Under the pieces are notes generated by a model. That model did not search any database, was not told the origin of the DNA, and saw only the letters and a program-made list of their open reading frames with translations. Of a DNA stretch of 64,000 nucleotides, positions 12,412 to 23,300 are shown one piece after another (position 1 is the first letter of the stretch; each line of letters starts with the position of its first letter). The position numbers and the translations under genes were made by a program. Source of the stretch: Linum tenue (lineage: Eukaryota; Streptophyta; Magnoliopsida; Malpighiales; Linaceae); contig CAMGYJ010000009.1 in assembly GCA_946122785.1 (NCBI GenBank), positions 27,005,633 to 27,069,632 of the forward strand, in the 5' to 3' direction.

Positions 12412-12900
12412 AATTCCCCCATACTTAACCGTTTTCTTGTCCCCAATCAAATTTGACTCAAACCAATGCAAATCTCTAGACCTTTACAGCAACATGCAAC
12501 CCCGATCGTCGATAAAGGACTTCCTAGGTCATTTAGCAACTTGCGAAGTCAACCACTTTGCTAAGACGCATGCCCTATTTCTCTCAATGCAAGTACTAGA
12601 CTCAAGCCAGAATCATGTGAAGTAGTGGACCTAGGACAGACAATTCATAGACAAAGAGACTCACATAACACAAAAAACAAGGACTCTCCTTATCGGGTGC
12701 TCTTCCCATCTTACTTCATTCGTTGGAACCCCTTTTTCTTATGGTTTTCCCTTTTTTTCTTCAAATTTTTTCCACACTTAGCTGGGGTTCCAAACTACAG
12801 TTTTTATGCGCGGTTGACCCTTATTGGTTGAGCAAGAGCAATTTCCATACATCTGTCGCTCGCCAGAGTACTTCGTTTAACTCATTTTCCTCAACTCTTG
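12412..12900 (-). mobile_element. 3' internal tail of the truncated gypsy element
   Basis: Matches the corresponding tail of element C (28476-28950), including the ATACTTAACCG block after the polypurine tract and the GGAACCCC...TTGGTTGAGC stretch. The match ends abruptly near 12900, where LINE-B begins. It holds no gene. Confidence 0.75.
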
Positions 12901-12913
12901 TCTCAACGCCGTT

Positions 12914-14707
12914 TTGGGGGCGATCTCAGCCGCAGCAGAGACAAATGCTAACGCCAGTAATCAAATGACGCTCACGAATTCACCGCCTCCTCATGCCTTG
13001 ACGGTGCAGACACACCCCTTTTCCTACGCCAGTGCGCTCACAGGTGGGCAACTCGTCCCGACGTCACAACCGTTGGCGATTCAATGGACTCCGGTCGGCG
13101 AACATGATTTAATTCCCGGAGAGCGTAATGGTGAACCGGCCTTGAGTATTTTGTCGGAGTTCAAGAACAGGTTATGCGCCCCTTGGCACCGCACTCTGGT
13201 GGTTCGTCTGCTAGGTATCAAAATTGGTTTTCATACCCTGTGCTCTCGCCTCAGAGCTTTATGGCGACCAACAGGGGCAATGGAAATTAGGGATCTCGAT
13301 GAAGCTTGTTACTTGGTGAAACTTAGCAACGAACAAGACTATTTTAAAGCTCTCACGGATGGTCCCTGGATGATTTTTGATCATTACATCGCAGTTCAAC
13401 GGTTGACGCCTCGTTTCAAAGTGTCAGATCCTCTCCCAAAGACGATGATAGTTTGTGTCCATCTACCTGAGCTCAAAATTCATTTTTACCACAAAGAGGT
13501 TCTAACTAGCCTGGGGAATCTGATCGCACGCACGATCAAACTGGATTACCACACCCTTACTCAACAAAGGGCGAAGTTCGTTCGTCTCGCTGTAGAAGTG
13601 GATATCTCCAAGCCTCTTGTTCCAAGAATATGGTTAGATGATGATTGGCAGCCGGTTGTTTATGAGAATCTACCTGTCGTTTGTTTCGAATGCGGGAAGA
13701 TCAGCCATGCTTCTACTGCTTGCCCCCTGCTCCGACCAGTGTCGGTCCCGGAGTTAATTGGGTCCGCCGGCGGGGATAAGCAAGACCTCTCTCCGGAGGG
13801 GACGTCGGAGACTAATGCAGGTTTCGGGCCATGGATGCTAGTCTCGCGTAAAGGACGGCGGAATCAGCGGGAGCCAATTAACAAAGGAAAGCAAAGAGAT
13901 TCGGGGGCCACAATTCAGGCGATCATCCCCAAAAATGGAAAGAATGGAACGAAAAGTAAAGAGCCGAGGGATTCCTTACCTTTTCTGGACCAACAAAGCT
14001 CGCCTCCTCGCCAACGGTCTTCGGGTCAAGAAAGGAAAGGGAATGGAGAAATTCAAAATGGGACGGAGAAAAGGAATGGTAAAGGCATTATGAGGGAGGA
14101 GGAGCCACCAGCAAGAAAGGGGCTTCTTGGACCAGGCCCATCGGTGGGACCTGTGACTAAAAAAGGGCTCAAGCCCAAATCGGATGCTCTGAAGGCGTCC
14201 ACGTCGGTTATGCATTCTGAATCTCCCCTGATTCCGACTAGTGGGCCTAATGGAGCCACTATAGCTGGGCCTCAGGCCCAAGGTGCCAAACCCTCCACCT
14301 CCTTCACCCCTCCCCCAACTTTGGTGACCAGGGGCCTAAATGGGACAGTGATGGAAGTGGTGCAAGTTCCTCCGCAAAATGAAGCGTCTCCCCGTCGGGC
14401 AGACCATGCCTCTCCGTCAACAGCGAACAGGACGAAGGGAAGGAAGAATTCAAAGGGGCGAATGAAGAAAGGGTCTCCTGCGAAGCTCAACCCTATCCGT
14501 CCGCTGCAGCTGTGGTCGCCGATGAAAGAGAAGAAGTCAAAATCGAGGACCCGGATGGCCTCGCTCACTCTTGAGGAGATATCTCCCTGGACGGAGGCGG
14601 CACATCTTCCTATGAAAACCCCGACGGTGAAGGATTCTGTGGACGCCTTGGTCCTGGATATGAGCCACGGAGAACCAACTGGAGAGCCGTCTCTCCCAGC
14701 GGTCTAA
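12914..14707 (+). CDS. LINE ORF1 protein (DUF4283 and CCHC zinc knuckle)
   Basis: An uninterrupted frame of 597 residues. Residues about 85-235 form the DUF4283 nucleic-acid-binding region common to plant LINE ORF1 (WHRTLVVRLLGIKIGF, LTDGPWMIFDHYIAVQRL). Directly after it comes a CCHC knuckle (CFECGKISHASTACP). The C-terminal half is low-complexity, basic and Ser/Pro/Lys-rich, as is usual for the RNA-chaperone tail. The family role is to coat the LINE RNA in the ribonucleoprotein. The first ATG is used because no upstream in-frame start exists before the element edge. The frame is intact although ORF2 is dead, so the loss in ORF2 may be fairly recent. Confidence 0.85.
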   Translation: MGAISAAAETNANASNQMTLTNSPPPHALTVQTHPFSYASALTGGQLVPTSQPLAIQWTPVGEHDLIPGERNGEPALSILSEFKNRLCAPWHRTLVVRLLGIKIGFHTLCSRLRALWRPTGAMEIRDLDEACYLVKLSNEQDYFKALTDGPWMIFDHYIAVQRLTPRFKVSDPLPKTMIVCVHLPELKIHFYHKEVLTSLGNLIARTIKLDYHTLTQQRAKFVRLAVEVDISKPLVPRIWLDDDWQPVVYENLPVVCFECGKISHASTACPLLRPVSVPELIGSAGGDKQDLSPEGTSETNAGFGPWMLVSRKGRRNQREPINKGKQRDSGATIQAIIPKNGKNGTKSKEPRDSLPFLDQQSSPPRQRSSGQERKGNGEIQNGTEKRNGKGIMREEEPPARKGLLGPGPSVGPVTKKGLKPKSDALKASTSVMHSESPLIPTSGPNGATIAGPQAQGAKPSTSFTPPPTLVTRGLNGTVMEVVQVPPQNEASPRRADHASPSTANRTKGRKNSKGRMKKGSPAKLNPIRPLQLWSPMKEKKSKSRTRMASLTLEEISPWTEAAHLPMKTPTVKDSVDALVLDMSHGEPTGEPSLPAV

Positions 14708-14802
14708 TTGGTGCTCCGCTTCCGCTCTTCGACATTCGCCCTCGGCTTGCGACTCTGCTCTTTTCTCGCCTTTCTTCCTTCCTGTCTTGCTTTATTTTTC
14801 CA

Positions 14803-17800
14803 TGTCTTTTAAACCCATAATCAAAATTCTCTCTTGGAATGTAGGTGGCGCAGGTAGCAAAGATTTTTCTAGAGCTTTGAAACTCAGCATCCGCCAGCAT
14901 CGGCCGGACTTCGTGATTCTCTAGGAACCCCAAATCAGCGGGAACTCGGCTGATTCAGTTTGTGACAAAATTGGTTTCCTCAAATCCATTAGAGTGGATG
15001 CTAATGGGCGCAAAGGCGGGATTTGGATTTGTTGGGATGGCGGGAGATTCTCTATGGAACTCCTTTCGGTATGCAATCAACACATTTCCGTCCGTGTTCG
15101 TCAGAATGGGTGTCGTTCCTGGGTGCTGACCGCGATCTATTCCTCTCCCCGTCAGTATTTACAACGGTATCTCTGGGATAACCTTATCGAGCAGAGTGAG
15201 AAGGTAGATGAACCATGGATTCTCACGGGGGACTTCAACGCCATTCGTTGCCTCGAGGAGAAGACAGGGCCATCCTCGACGGCAACTGCTAGGAGGTGCC
15301 GGAAGTTCAACGAGAGGATCAACAGTGTCGAGCTTATTGATTTGGGATTTTCGAGTTCGAGATACACGTGGACAAGGGGAGAGACAATCCATTCCCACAA
15401 GGCTAGTAGGCTGGATAGAAGTCTTTGCAATCTGCAGTGGAATGCATTCTTCCCCAACACTACGGTGTCACATCTTCCCCGCCTTCAGTCCGACCACCAC
15501 CCTATCCTCACCACTGTGGCTACCCAGGAGCCGTCTCCTTCTCATCCTCGTTCTTTTAGATTTGAGGCTGCGTGGCTTACCCATAGTGACTTCCAAAATT
15601 TTGTTGCAGGTGCTTGGGAAGAAGAAGGTCAGCTACCTCAGGCTCTTGGCTCTTTGGCAGAGAAACTCAGGGAGTGGAGTGTGAATGTGTTTGGTAACAT
15701 CCTGCAAAAGAAAAAAAGACTGTTAGCCAGATTGCAAGGAGTTGAAGTCCAACTTTCCAGTTCCTTCACTCCGGCTTTGGCCAAGCTCCATGCTAAGTTG
15801 GAGACGGAGCTCAATAAAGTGCTCGAGCAAGAAGAGCTTTTCTGGTTTAAGCGGTCAAGGGAGCAGTGGGTGAAATTCGGGGAGAGGAACACAGCCTACT
15901 TCCATCAGGAGGTCAATAGGCGGAGACGGCGCAACAAAATCTTGACGCTCCGGGATGCCAATGGCAATTGGGTTGATTCCGGCTACGAGGACAGATTGCC
16001 CAAAAACGTTTTTCCCAGAATTGAACATGCAGAGTTGATGATGCTTCTGCGACCCTTTACCATCACCGATATCCACAGGGCCATTTTTTATATGAAACCG
16101 TACCAAGCTCCTGGACCAGATGGTTTCCAGGCGGTCTTTTATCAACAAATGTGGCGGGTGGTAGGTAAGGCTCTAACAGATTTGGCTCTTAACTTCTTCT
16201 CGGCAGGTACTCTCACGGAAGCCGTCTCGGAATCTACAGTGGTACTCATCCCGAAGGTGGACATTCCGGAGTTCGTTTCTCAGCTTCGACCTATATCCCT
16301 CAACAATGTCAGTCTGAAGGCCATCACGAAGGCAATGACTAGCAGGCTGAAGCCGATCATGAGGAAGCTAGTCTCACCAAGGCAAAGCAGTTTCATCCCG
16401 GGGAGACAGACTACAGACAATATCATCGTGGTGCAGGAAGTCATCCATACACTAGAGAAGAGGAAAGGGAAGAAGGGAGGGATCATCCTCAAGATTGATC
16501 TAAAGAAGGCATATGATATGTTGAGATGGGACTTTCTTCGTGACACTCTCAAAGAAGTGGGGCTTCCTAGTTCGTGGATTAATTGTATCATGTACTGTGT
16601 GGAGCAGAATCGGATGAGAATCCTATGGAATGGGGAGCTTTCACAACCGCTGCTTCCAACTCGGGGAGTCCGCCAGGGAGTCCCTCTCTCTCCCTACCTT
16701 TTTGTTTTGTGCATGGAACGTCTATCCCACTTGATTGATGAGGCAGTGAATAACAAGAGCTGGAAACCCATTCATCTGACTAGGGGAGGATAATGGAGCC
16801 TGGCGGACGGACTTGTTCATGGATCTCCTTCAGAGCGATATTTTTTAGAGGATTCTCAGCATAGGGGTTGACAAGATGGCGTTGGAAGAGGACACCATTT
16901 TTTGGTCTGCATCGTCGGATGGGAAGTTTTCGGCTAAGCCGGCGTACTCCCTACTGAACCAGCGACCGGCAGACCCAGACGAGAAGCTGTGGAAGATCAT
17001 TTGGAGCCTTCCGGTGCCGAAAAGAATCAGGAGCTTCATGTGGATGACGGCTTTGGGGAAATTGGCCACGAAGGAACTTCTCTACTCCAGGAAGGTGACA
17101 AAGAACCAGTGCTTTCAGCGTTGCGATGACCAGGTCGAGTCCATTCTCCACATTCTTCGGGACTGCCCCCTTGTTAGGTATGTTTGGCTTCGGCACATCC
17201 CGACGACCCTGAAGCAACGTTTTTTCAGTCTGGACCAGAGCAGCTGGTTGCGAGATAATCTTAAGAGCAGTGAATGCTTGGACTCGGGCATGAGTTGGGC
17301 GGCCTTATTCAGTGTCTCCTCCTGGTTGATTTGGAAGAACAGATGCACTTTATGCTTTAGAGGTTTGAACTCAGCCCTCTCTCCTCCCTCCCTTGAGTTC
17401 TCGATTGTGTCTAAATGCAAGCTTTGGTATGAGGCCTGGCAAGCTCCTTCCCCCCTCCCCAATCTCAGAGGTCAGATGGTGGCCCGGACTATGGCCATGA
17501 TTGGTTGGACTCCTCCGGCTAATGGTTGGGTAGCTCTTAACGTTGATGGGGCTTCCAACGGGAATCCCGGTGCGGCAGGAGCGGGAGGAGTCCTCCGTGA
17601 TTGGACTGGCAAGTGGATCTCTGGCTTCACTGTGAATATTGGGACATCGACCGCCGCTCTGGCTGAGTTGTGGGCCATCTTCCATGGACTTGATCTGGCC
17701 TGGAGAGTGGGATGTCGTGCCGTCCGACTTGAGTTTGATTCCCAGCTTACGATCCAGCTTATCAACAACCGTCAAGACCCTGTTCACCCTCATGCGACTT

Positions 17801-18039
17801 TGTTGTCTGCGATCCGGAGGAAGATTAGCCAAGATTGGCTGGTGAGCATCTCTCATGTTCATGTATACCGGGAAGGGAATAGAGTCGCGGACTGGCTCTC
17901 GAAGCACAGTCTCGTCTATCCCTACGGTATGCATGAATTTGCAACCCCGCCCCCTGGGCTAGTCTCCCTTATTAGAGAAGACGCCATGGGCATTTCTTTC
18001 GAGCGTCGGGTTGTGACGCCTTCTCACTCTATTTCTTAG
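14803..18039 (+). pseudogene. LINE ORF2: endonuclease, reverse transcriptase (core deleted), RNase H
   Basis: Starts MSFKPIIKILSWNVGGAGSK (endonuclease). A TAG at 14923-14925 interrupts it. The frame resumes through LTGDFNAI, YTWTRG and SDHHPIL. Reverse transcriptase follows: APGPDGFQAVFYQ, VVLIPK, LRPISL, SFIPGRQTTDNI, KIDLKKAYDMLRWDF (motif A) and RGVRQGVPLSPYLFVLCMER (motif B). After HLTRGG (16793) the sequence jumps, so the [F/Y]ADD catalytic block and thumb are gone. From 16876 there is the zinc-binding tail (W-x2-PVPKRIRSFMW...CDDQVESILHILRDCP) and a RNase H domain (LNVDGASNGNPG, ALAELWAIFHGL, HVYREGNRVADWLSKH). It ends at 18039. RNase H places it with plant L1 lines that carry this extra domain. 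Confidence 0.87.
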
Positions 18040-18103
18040 CTCTCCCCTTGTACTTCCGTTCTCGGCTTTTGCCTCCCTTTTTGCAAAAAAAAAAAAAAAA
18101 AAA

Positions 18104-18817
18104 TTATGTTCAAACATTAATTTAGCTTTTATGATCTAAGTTAACTTTGACAATAACTATTGAGATTAAAAATATTGAACTATAGAGTAGAAAAAACTTA
18201 TATAACAATTATTTTGTTATGCCCATTAAAAATTAAAATTCCGACTGGGTCAAAAGCTAGTAATGGTAAATAGCATTCATATAAGTGGATTGGAGATTTT
18301 ATGGATTCATAAATTAGATTAATATATTTATCGACTGAATTTAACTGACATATAATATTTTGATAATTTTGAAAATTTAGTATTAAAATGTCATTCTTAA
18401 AAAATAAAGATGCCAAAATGTAATTTTATAGCTACATTTTATAATAAAAAAAAATATAGGGTGTTTCTTAAAAATGATGGAGTAAGACAACGAATTTTCA
18501 ATAAGTTTTCTGATACAAAATTGTAAAATATATAGAATATAAGTATTAAACCATAAATTTACATCAATCTATGGATCCAATCCATTTAAATTAAATAGAT
18601 TGGATTTGTTGGACATTTTTTTTATATATTGGATTCAAATTGCCACCTCTAATAAGTATACACACGCTATTCATAGTTGGTCCAATCAAGTCCATCAAAG
18701 TGCAGAGAGAGTGTGAGCCACATAACAAAAATTAGTGCGTTAAAATTCTCCATCCTCAAATTTGACTCACTTTAAATGGCACGACGGATAATTAAATAAT
18801 ACAAGATTCATACTTCG
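18104..18817. other. AT-rich intergenic stretch, no gene seen
   Basis: About 0.7 kb of AT-rich sequence between the LINE-B poly(A) and a hAT element. Frames are short and have no recognisable product. I see no repeats or element ends in it. Confidence 0.6.
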
Positions 18818-18825
18818 ATTTCTTA

Positions 18826-19805
18826 TAGGGGTGGCAGCAGGTCGGTTTCGGTTTAACCAAAAACCGAAATCTCGATTTTCGGTTAAAACAAGACATGACC
18901 AACCCTACCGTCGACCGACTGTCCCATCAGTCCCGGTTAGCCGCAAACCGACCGGCCGGTTTTCAGTTTAGGTGCGGTTTAACCTGGGCAACCGAAAATG
19001 TGAAGGCCAGTTCGGTTTAGCTGCTTAACCGACCGGACAAGAAGGGAGGAAAACCTAAAATCGCCTAAATGATAGCCCTATTCCTCTTTCACCTGATTTT
19101 CTTCTCCTTCTCTTTCTTCTCGCTCATCGTGATCGATTACCATCGCCGCCGAGGTGTCGCCGGAGTTGGCTGTGGTGGTGGGATTTTCCAACTGTTTGAT
19201 GAAAAATCAACTTGTGTTGTTTTTTGTTTCCCTCTCTCTCGATGGCTCTGGTTGGATTCTCCCTATGCGTTTCCCAATTGATTCTCGATGCGCCATGAAC
19301 CCTTCTTTCCCTCCCTTCCTCTCTTCTACCTAGAAAAAACAGAACAACAATGGCGTCTACAGCAGCAAGACTATGCAGCCCAATCCATATGAGCACCAGG
19401 TTCACCCGGCCGAACCCATCGGTTGCGTCCCTCAAGGCGCTCAACTCGAACCAGGCCGTGTTCGGGTTGAAATTTGGAGTCGGAGTCGACGCGGGGAGGA
19501 ATTCGCAGTCTTGCAGTCGCAGACGCAGAGTGTGAGGGTTGAGGGAGAACGAAGGCGGCAGCTAGGGTTGGGGGGGGGAATGGGTGTGTTTAAGAGTAGG
19601 CAAAAACGACGTCGTTTCATCTCGATCGGTTAGCGTCGGTTAGCCGGTTAACCGACTTCGGTTTATCGGCTAACCGCGCGCCCACTGACCCATTCCGCCA
19701 ACCGACCGCCCCTCTATTCTTTCGGTTTCCGGTTAGCCACTAACCGGCGGTTAACGGTTAGACCGACCGGTTAGCCGCTAACCGACAACCGAAATGACAG
19801 CCATA
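18826..19805. mobile_element. Non-autonomous hAT element 1 with captured coding fragment, TSD ATTTCTTA
   Basis: An 8-bp duplication ATTTCTTA lies at 18818-18825 and 19806-19813. The ends are imperfect inverted repeats: TAGGGGTGGCAG at left, TGACAGCCATA at right. Both subterminal regions are packed with CGGTT/AACCG motifs (about 18840-19040 and 19620-19795), the usual layout of hAT transposase-binding sites. No transposase frame is present. Eight-base duplications with TAGGG(G/A)TGGCA ends are typical of hAT. Confidence 0.86.
19350..19535 (+). pseudogene. Captured plastid transit-peptide-like fragment inside hAT element 1
   Basis: A 61-codon frame starts at an ATG in the good plant context ACAACAATGGCG. 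Its start is MASTAARLCSPIHMSTRFTR, and it later has SVASLKAL and a V/A-FGLK run. The composition (Ser, Ala, Thr and Arg rich, almost no acidic residues, Met-Ala start) is that of a chloroplast transit peptide. The FGLK run recalls precursors such as ferredoxin, but I cannot name the gene. The mature-protein part is absent. The fragment lies between the hAT subterminal motif blocks and so was most likely captured from a host gene. Confidence 0.5.
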
Positions 19806-20294
19806 ATTTCTTATGGCAATGACAATCACTGAAATATCATATGAAAAAAGACATTGAAATAGGGAAAACATAATGCAAGATGACCACCAAAAGATAAAAA
19901 CCCACCTTTCCGAGTAGTCTAACGCTTTAGCATGCTCACTAGTCACTAGGTCAAGATCCAAAAATATTAATATGGCCATTGGCCAAGGAAGAAACAGAGA
20001 GCCAATGAAGAAATTCTTCTGTTTTTAGTTTGAGCTGTCTTCCTCCATTAATACGGTTTGGTTTAAAAGATTAATGTACAGTAGAAAAGTCGTCGTCATC
20101 TTCCCTTCAAGACCTTTCCTCATTGGTCAGCTCCGCGTTACATTGCCTTGTTCTTAAAGGGTTTCAAATTTCAAGAGAAACAAATAAAGAAAAACCCCAG
20201 GGTGTCAGCCAATCAAGACGACAACTTCCTCAGAAAATTCAGCCGTAACAAATTCATTCGCCCTTCAAACCCTTCAATTCTTCAAACGAATCCC

Positions 20295-20305
20295 TACATA
20301 TAAAT
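20295..20305 (+). promoter_or_regulatory. TATA-like box upstream of the PLAC8-type gene
   Basis: TACATATAAAT lies about 80-90 bp upstream of the ATG at 20384, a normal distance for a plant gene with a short 5' leader. Nothing else in 19814-20383 could be assigned. Confidence 0.4.
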
Positions 20306-20383
20306 TGGGTCTTGATCGTTTCTGCCTTTGCGAAGGCTGAAATCTGTAGCTTTTCTTGACAGTGGGTCGGTGAAACTCAAGAA

Positions 20384-23300
20384 ATGGCTTCCCAGGCGCA
20401 TTTGGACAAGATGCAGCTCCGCCAGAACTACCGCAATCTCTGGCACAACGATCTTGTCCACACCATTCAGGCTGACACTCCATGTGAGCTTCTTCTCATA
20501 TTCATCCTTTCCTTTGTGGTTCTTTTGTGAATTCTTTTCGCCCATGTCTGATATTGGGTTGTTGCTGCAGTTGATTGGGGTCGTTCCGTTTTCGCGACTT
20601 TCAGATTGCTGCCTTGCTCTCTGGTGGTAAGTACCTCTTCCGATCTTTAGCTTCTTCGAGTTCCAGATCTAGCTTCTTGGAATTTGTGACACATTTCTGT
20701 TCCCTTGCAAATTAAGCTTTCTTTTACATGGGAATGTCGAGGGTTTCTTCGTTTGCTGTAGTCAGGATGGGTTGACTTCGTCCTACAATGTATGAATCTG
20801 TTCAATTTTCTCTGTTCTCAAGGTATGAACTTTGAGATTGGTTTGTGTGTTTCCTCTGTCAGCCAGAGATTTATGATACTTTGTCGCTTGAATTGGTTCT
20901 TGTTGTAAGCCTTATGCTAGCCAAAGGTTTGTCCCCACGGTTTAAAGCTGCACCAACTAGCCAGATTCTGCAGAAATATTGGTTCCTAGGAAGTAATAAT
21001 TCAGAGCTAGCCATTACAAATTTCAAGCTGTTGCCACTGTATTTAGATTGTTCAGTGAAATATGCTTTGCAATGGGGTCAGCACAGTGCAACAGTGGCTT
21101 AGGTTCAACAATTTGCTTCTGAGATGGTCAGATGGAACTTTTTTCGTCTTGGTTTACAGGTGTTTAATAGCACATCCTTGTTGCTTACAAAGTAGATTTC
21201 ACATTGAGCTTTGTGAGTGAGGCTATGGTCACTGAATTTTTCAAGATAAATTTCTTAGTTTTGTTGTACACACTGAATTCAAAAATGTTTTGTTCTCTCT
21301 TGTGTAAACTCTGCTAGTTAAAGTCGTGTTTTTCTATCTTAATTTTATTGCTTGTCTCTGCAAAGCTTACATGTGGTTTTAGTGACGTTTTGGGAGTGTC
21401 TTTAAGCTTCAGTTGTTGCTAATTACACATTGATTTGTCTCTTGCAGTGGGCCTTGTGTATCTTACTTGCTCCGCAAGCGGGCACTTTACAATGACATGT
21501 CAAGGTATGTTTGTTGTGCTGGTTACATGCCTTGCAGTGGAAGGTGCGGTGAAAGTAAGTGCCCGGAGTTCTGCCTTTGCACTGAGGTATGAGGGTCACT
21601 TATTCATATGTATTCTCTAGATGCATATAAATGGGTACTAGATTAAGGAGACTGTTGAATTTGAATTTGAGAACAAGGTTTTAATCTCATATAATGTCGA
21701 ACTTGCCTCCTGATCTGTTAACGAGCGTAGCCTTTTATCGACTTGCAAATGCTCTAAGGGCTAAATTTAATTGCCTGTGTACCCCATTCGTGATGCTAAA
21801 ATGGTCCTGGTAGATATGGGTTTCTGATAGACCGTTATGTACACATGTTTTTACCCCCGTTCTTACACCGTTTGAAGTGTTGATTCTCGTGTTTTAGGCC
21901 GATTTCACGCTAGGTTGTGCTTGTTTGTGATATTTCAGGTCCTAGTACGTGAATGAAGGCTTCGGAGCGAGTCTGGGGTTGATTGGACGAAGACCGGACG
22001 AATGGCGAGGCTTCAAGGAATCCGCACGGGCAGACCTGGAGGTCACACGGCCGTGCAAGGGGCAACCCTGGTCGTGTGATTTCCACCGAGAGCAAACACG
22101 GGCAGACTGGGATCCTCACACGGCCGTGCAATCCTGGCCGTGTGAGATGGCTGAAGATCGACTAATTGATGCGCTGCGTTTCGACTAGCAAGGGCAAAGT
22201 GGTGAGCCGCACGGCCGTGTGGCCTGCCCGTGTGAGTCGGGAAATTCTGGGTTTTGAGCCAATTTCGAGCCTAAAGTGAAGAATCGGATTTTCAGAGAAA
22301 AAACAGAGCCCTAGAGAGAGAAAGTGCGAAGAACACATCCTAGAAGCTATCTTGGAGTTGGGTTTCACCGAATCGAGCTTGGAGATCGTCATAGGAGTGG
22401 AAACCATCATCCCGGAGCAGATTTTCCTCATCATTATGAGTATGACTACTCCGATTACTGTTTTCTCTTCTCTCTCTATGGAGTAGATCCCTTCTCTCAC
22501 TTGGGTATGAAGAACCCTAGTTCCTTGTGTTAGGGATTTGATTGTAATAACTTGGGATGATATTACTGTTTGATTTTAATCGAATGATGCATGTTTATTG
22601 AATTGATTTGAGTCTGATCAGCTTTTCTCGATTTCTGCTGCAACCTGAGATAGATAGAATCTGATTAGGTTGTTAGAGCCTCTTCATTCGATAGTAGGAG
22701 ATTGGCTATACGAGAGTTAGCCAGTTTACTGCTTTGTACTGGAATTCAATTCCAGTAGTGGAGTTCTGTGTTCATAGCCTCAGCTTTCTATCCCGGTGAA
22801 GACTAGTCGTCTGCCGGGTAGTTAGACTGAGAGGGCTTGGTCAGCTTAAGAGATTCCAAGCTACTGTCAAAGAACTTCCGCAGTCTAATCAACAGTGAAT
22901 CAACCCAGGGGAATTACAGTTGGACCTAACTAAGGGGCTAGGGGGACTCAATCCCGAGTGACTCTTTCCTGACTTTGAAAATCGAATTATTACTTGCTTT
23001 CTTACTGCTTTAGCTTTAAACAACAATCACTCGAATTAGTTTGCTAGATAACAGAGAATCACGGAGTAAGCAGTAGATCTAGACCCCGGGTTGATAATAT
23101 AACTAGGGATGGCAATCAAACCCATGCCCACGGGTATCCGACCGCCCCCGACCCAGTCAACGCGGGGAATCCCCGCTTTGACTGGGTATGGGGCGGGTAT
23201 GGGTAAAACCCGCAAAATGTTTGATGGGTATGGGGCGGGTATGGTTTTAGCCTCCCCCGCCCCATACCCATACCCATACCCGCCCAACCAAGAATATTTG

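Larger units (their letters stand above)
12901..18103 (+). mobile_element. LINE-B, L1-type non-LTR retrotransposon with RNase H, internally deleted
   Basis: A non-LTR element with ORF1 (12914-14707), ORF2 (from 14803) and a 19-base poly(A) at 18085-18103. The left edge is set where homology to the gypsy tail ends. No target-site duplication could be recognised, and the sequence after the poly(A) does not resume the gypsy element. ORF1 is intact; ORF2 has lost the catalytic core of its polymerase, so the copy cannot move itself. Confidence 0.85.
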
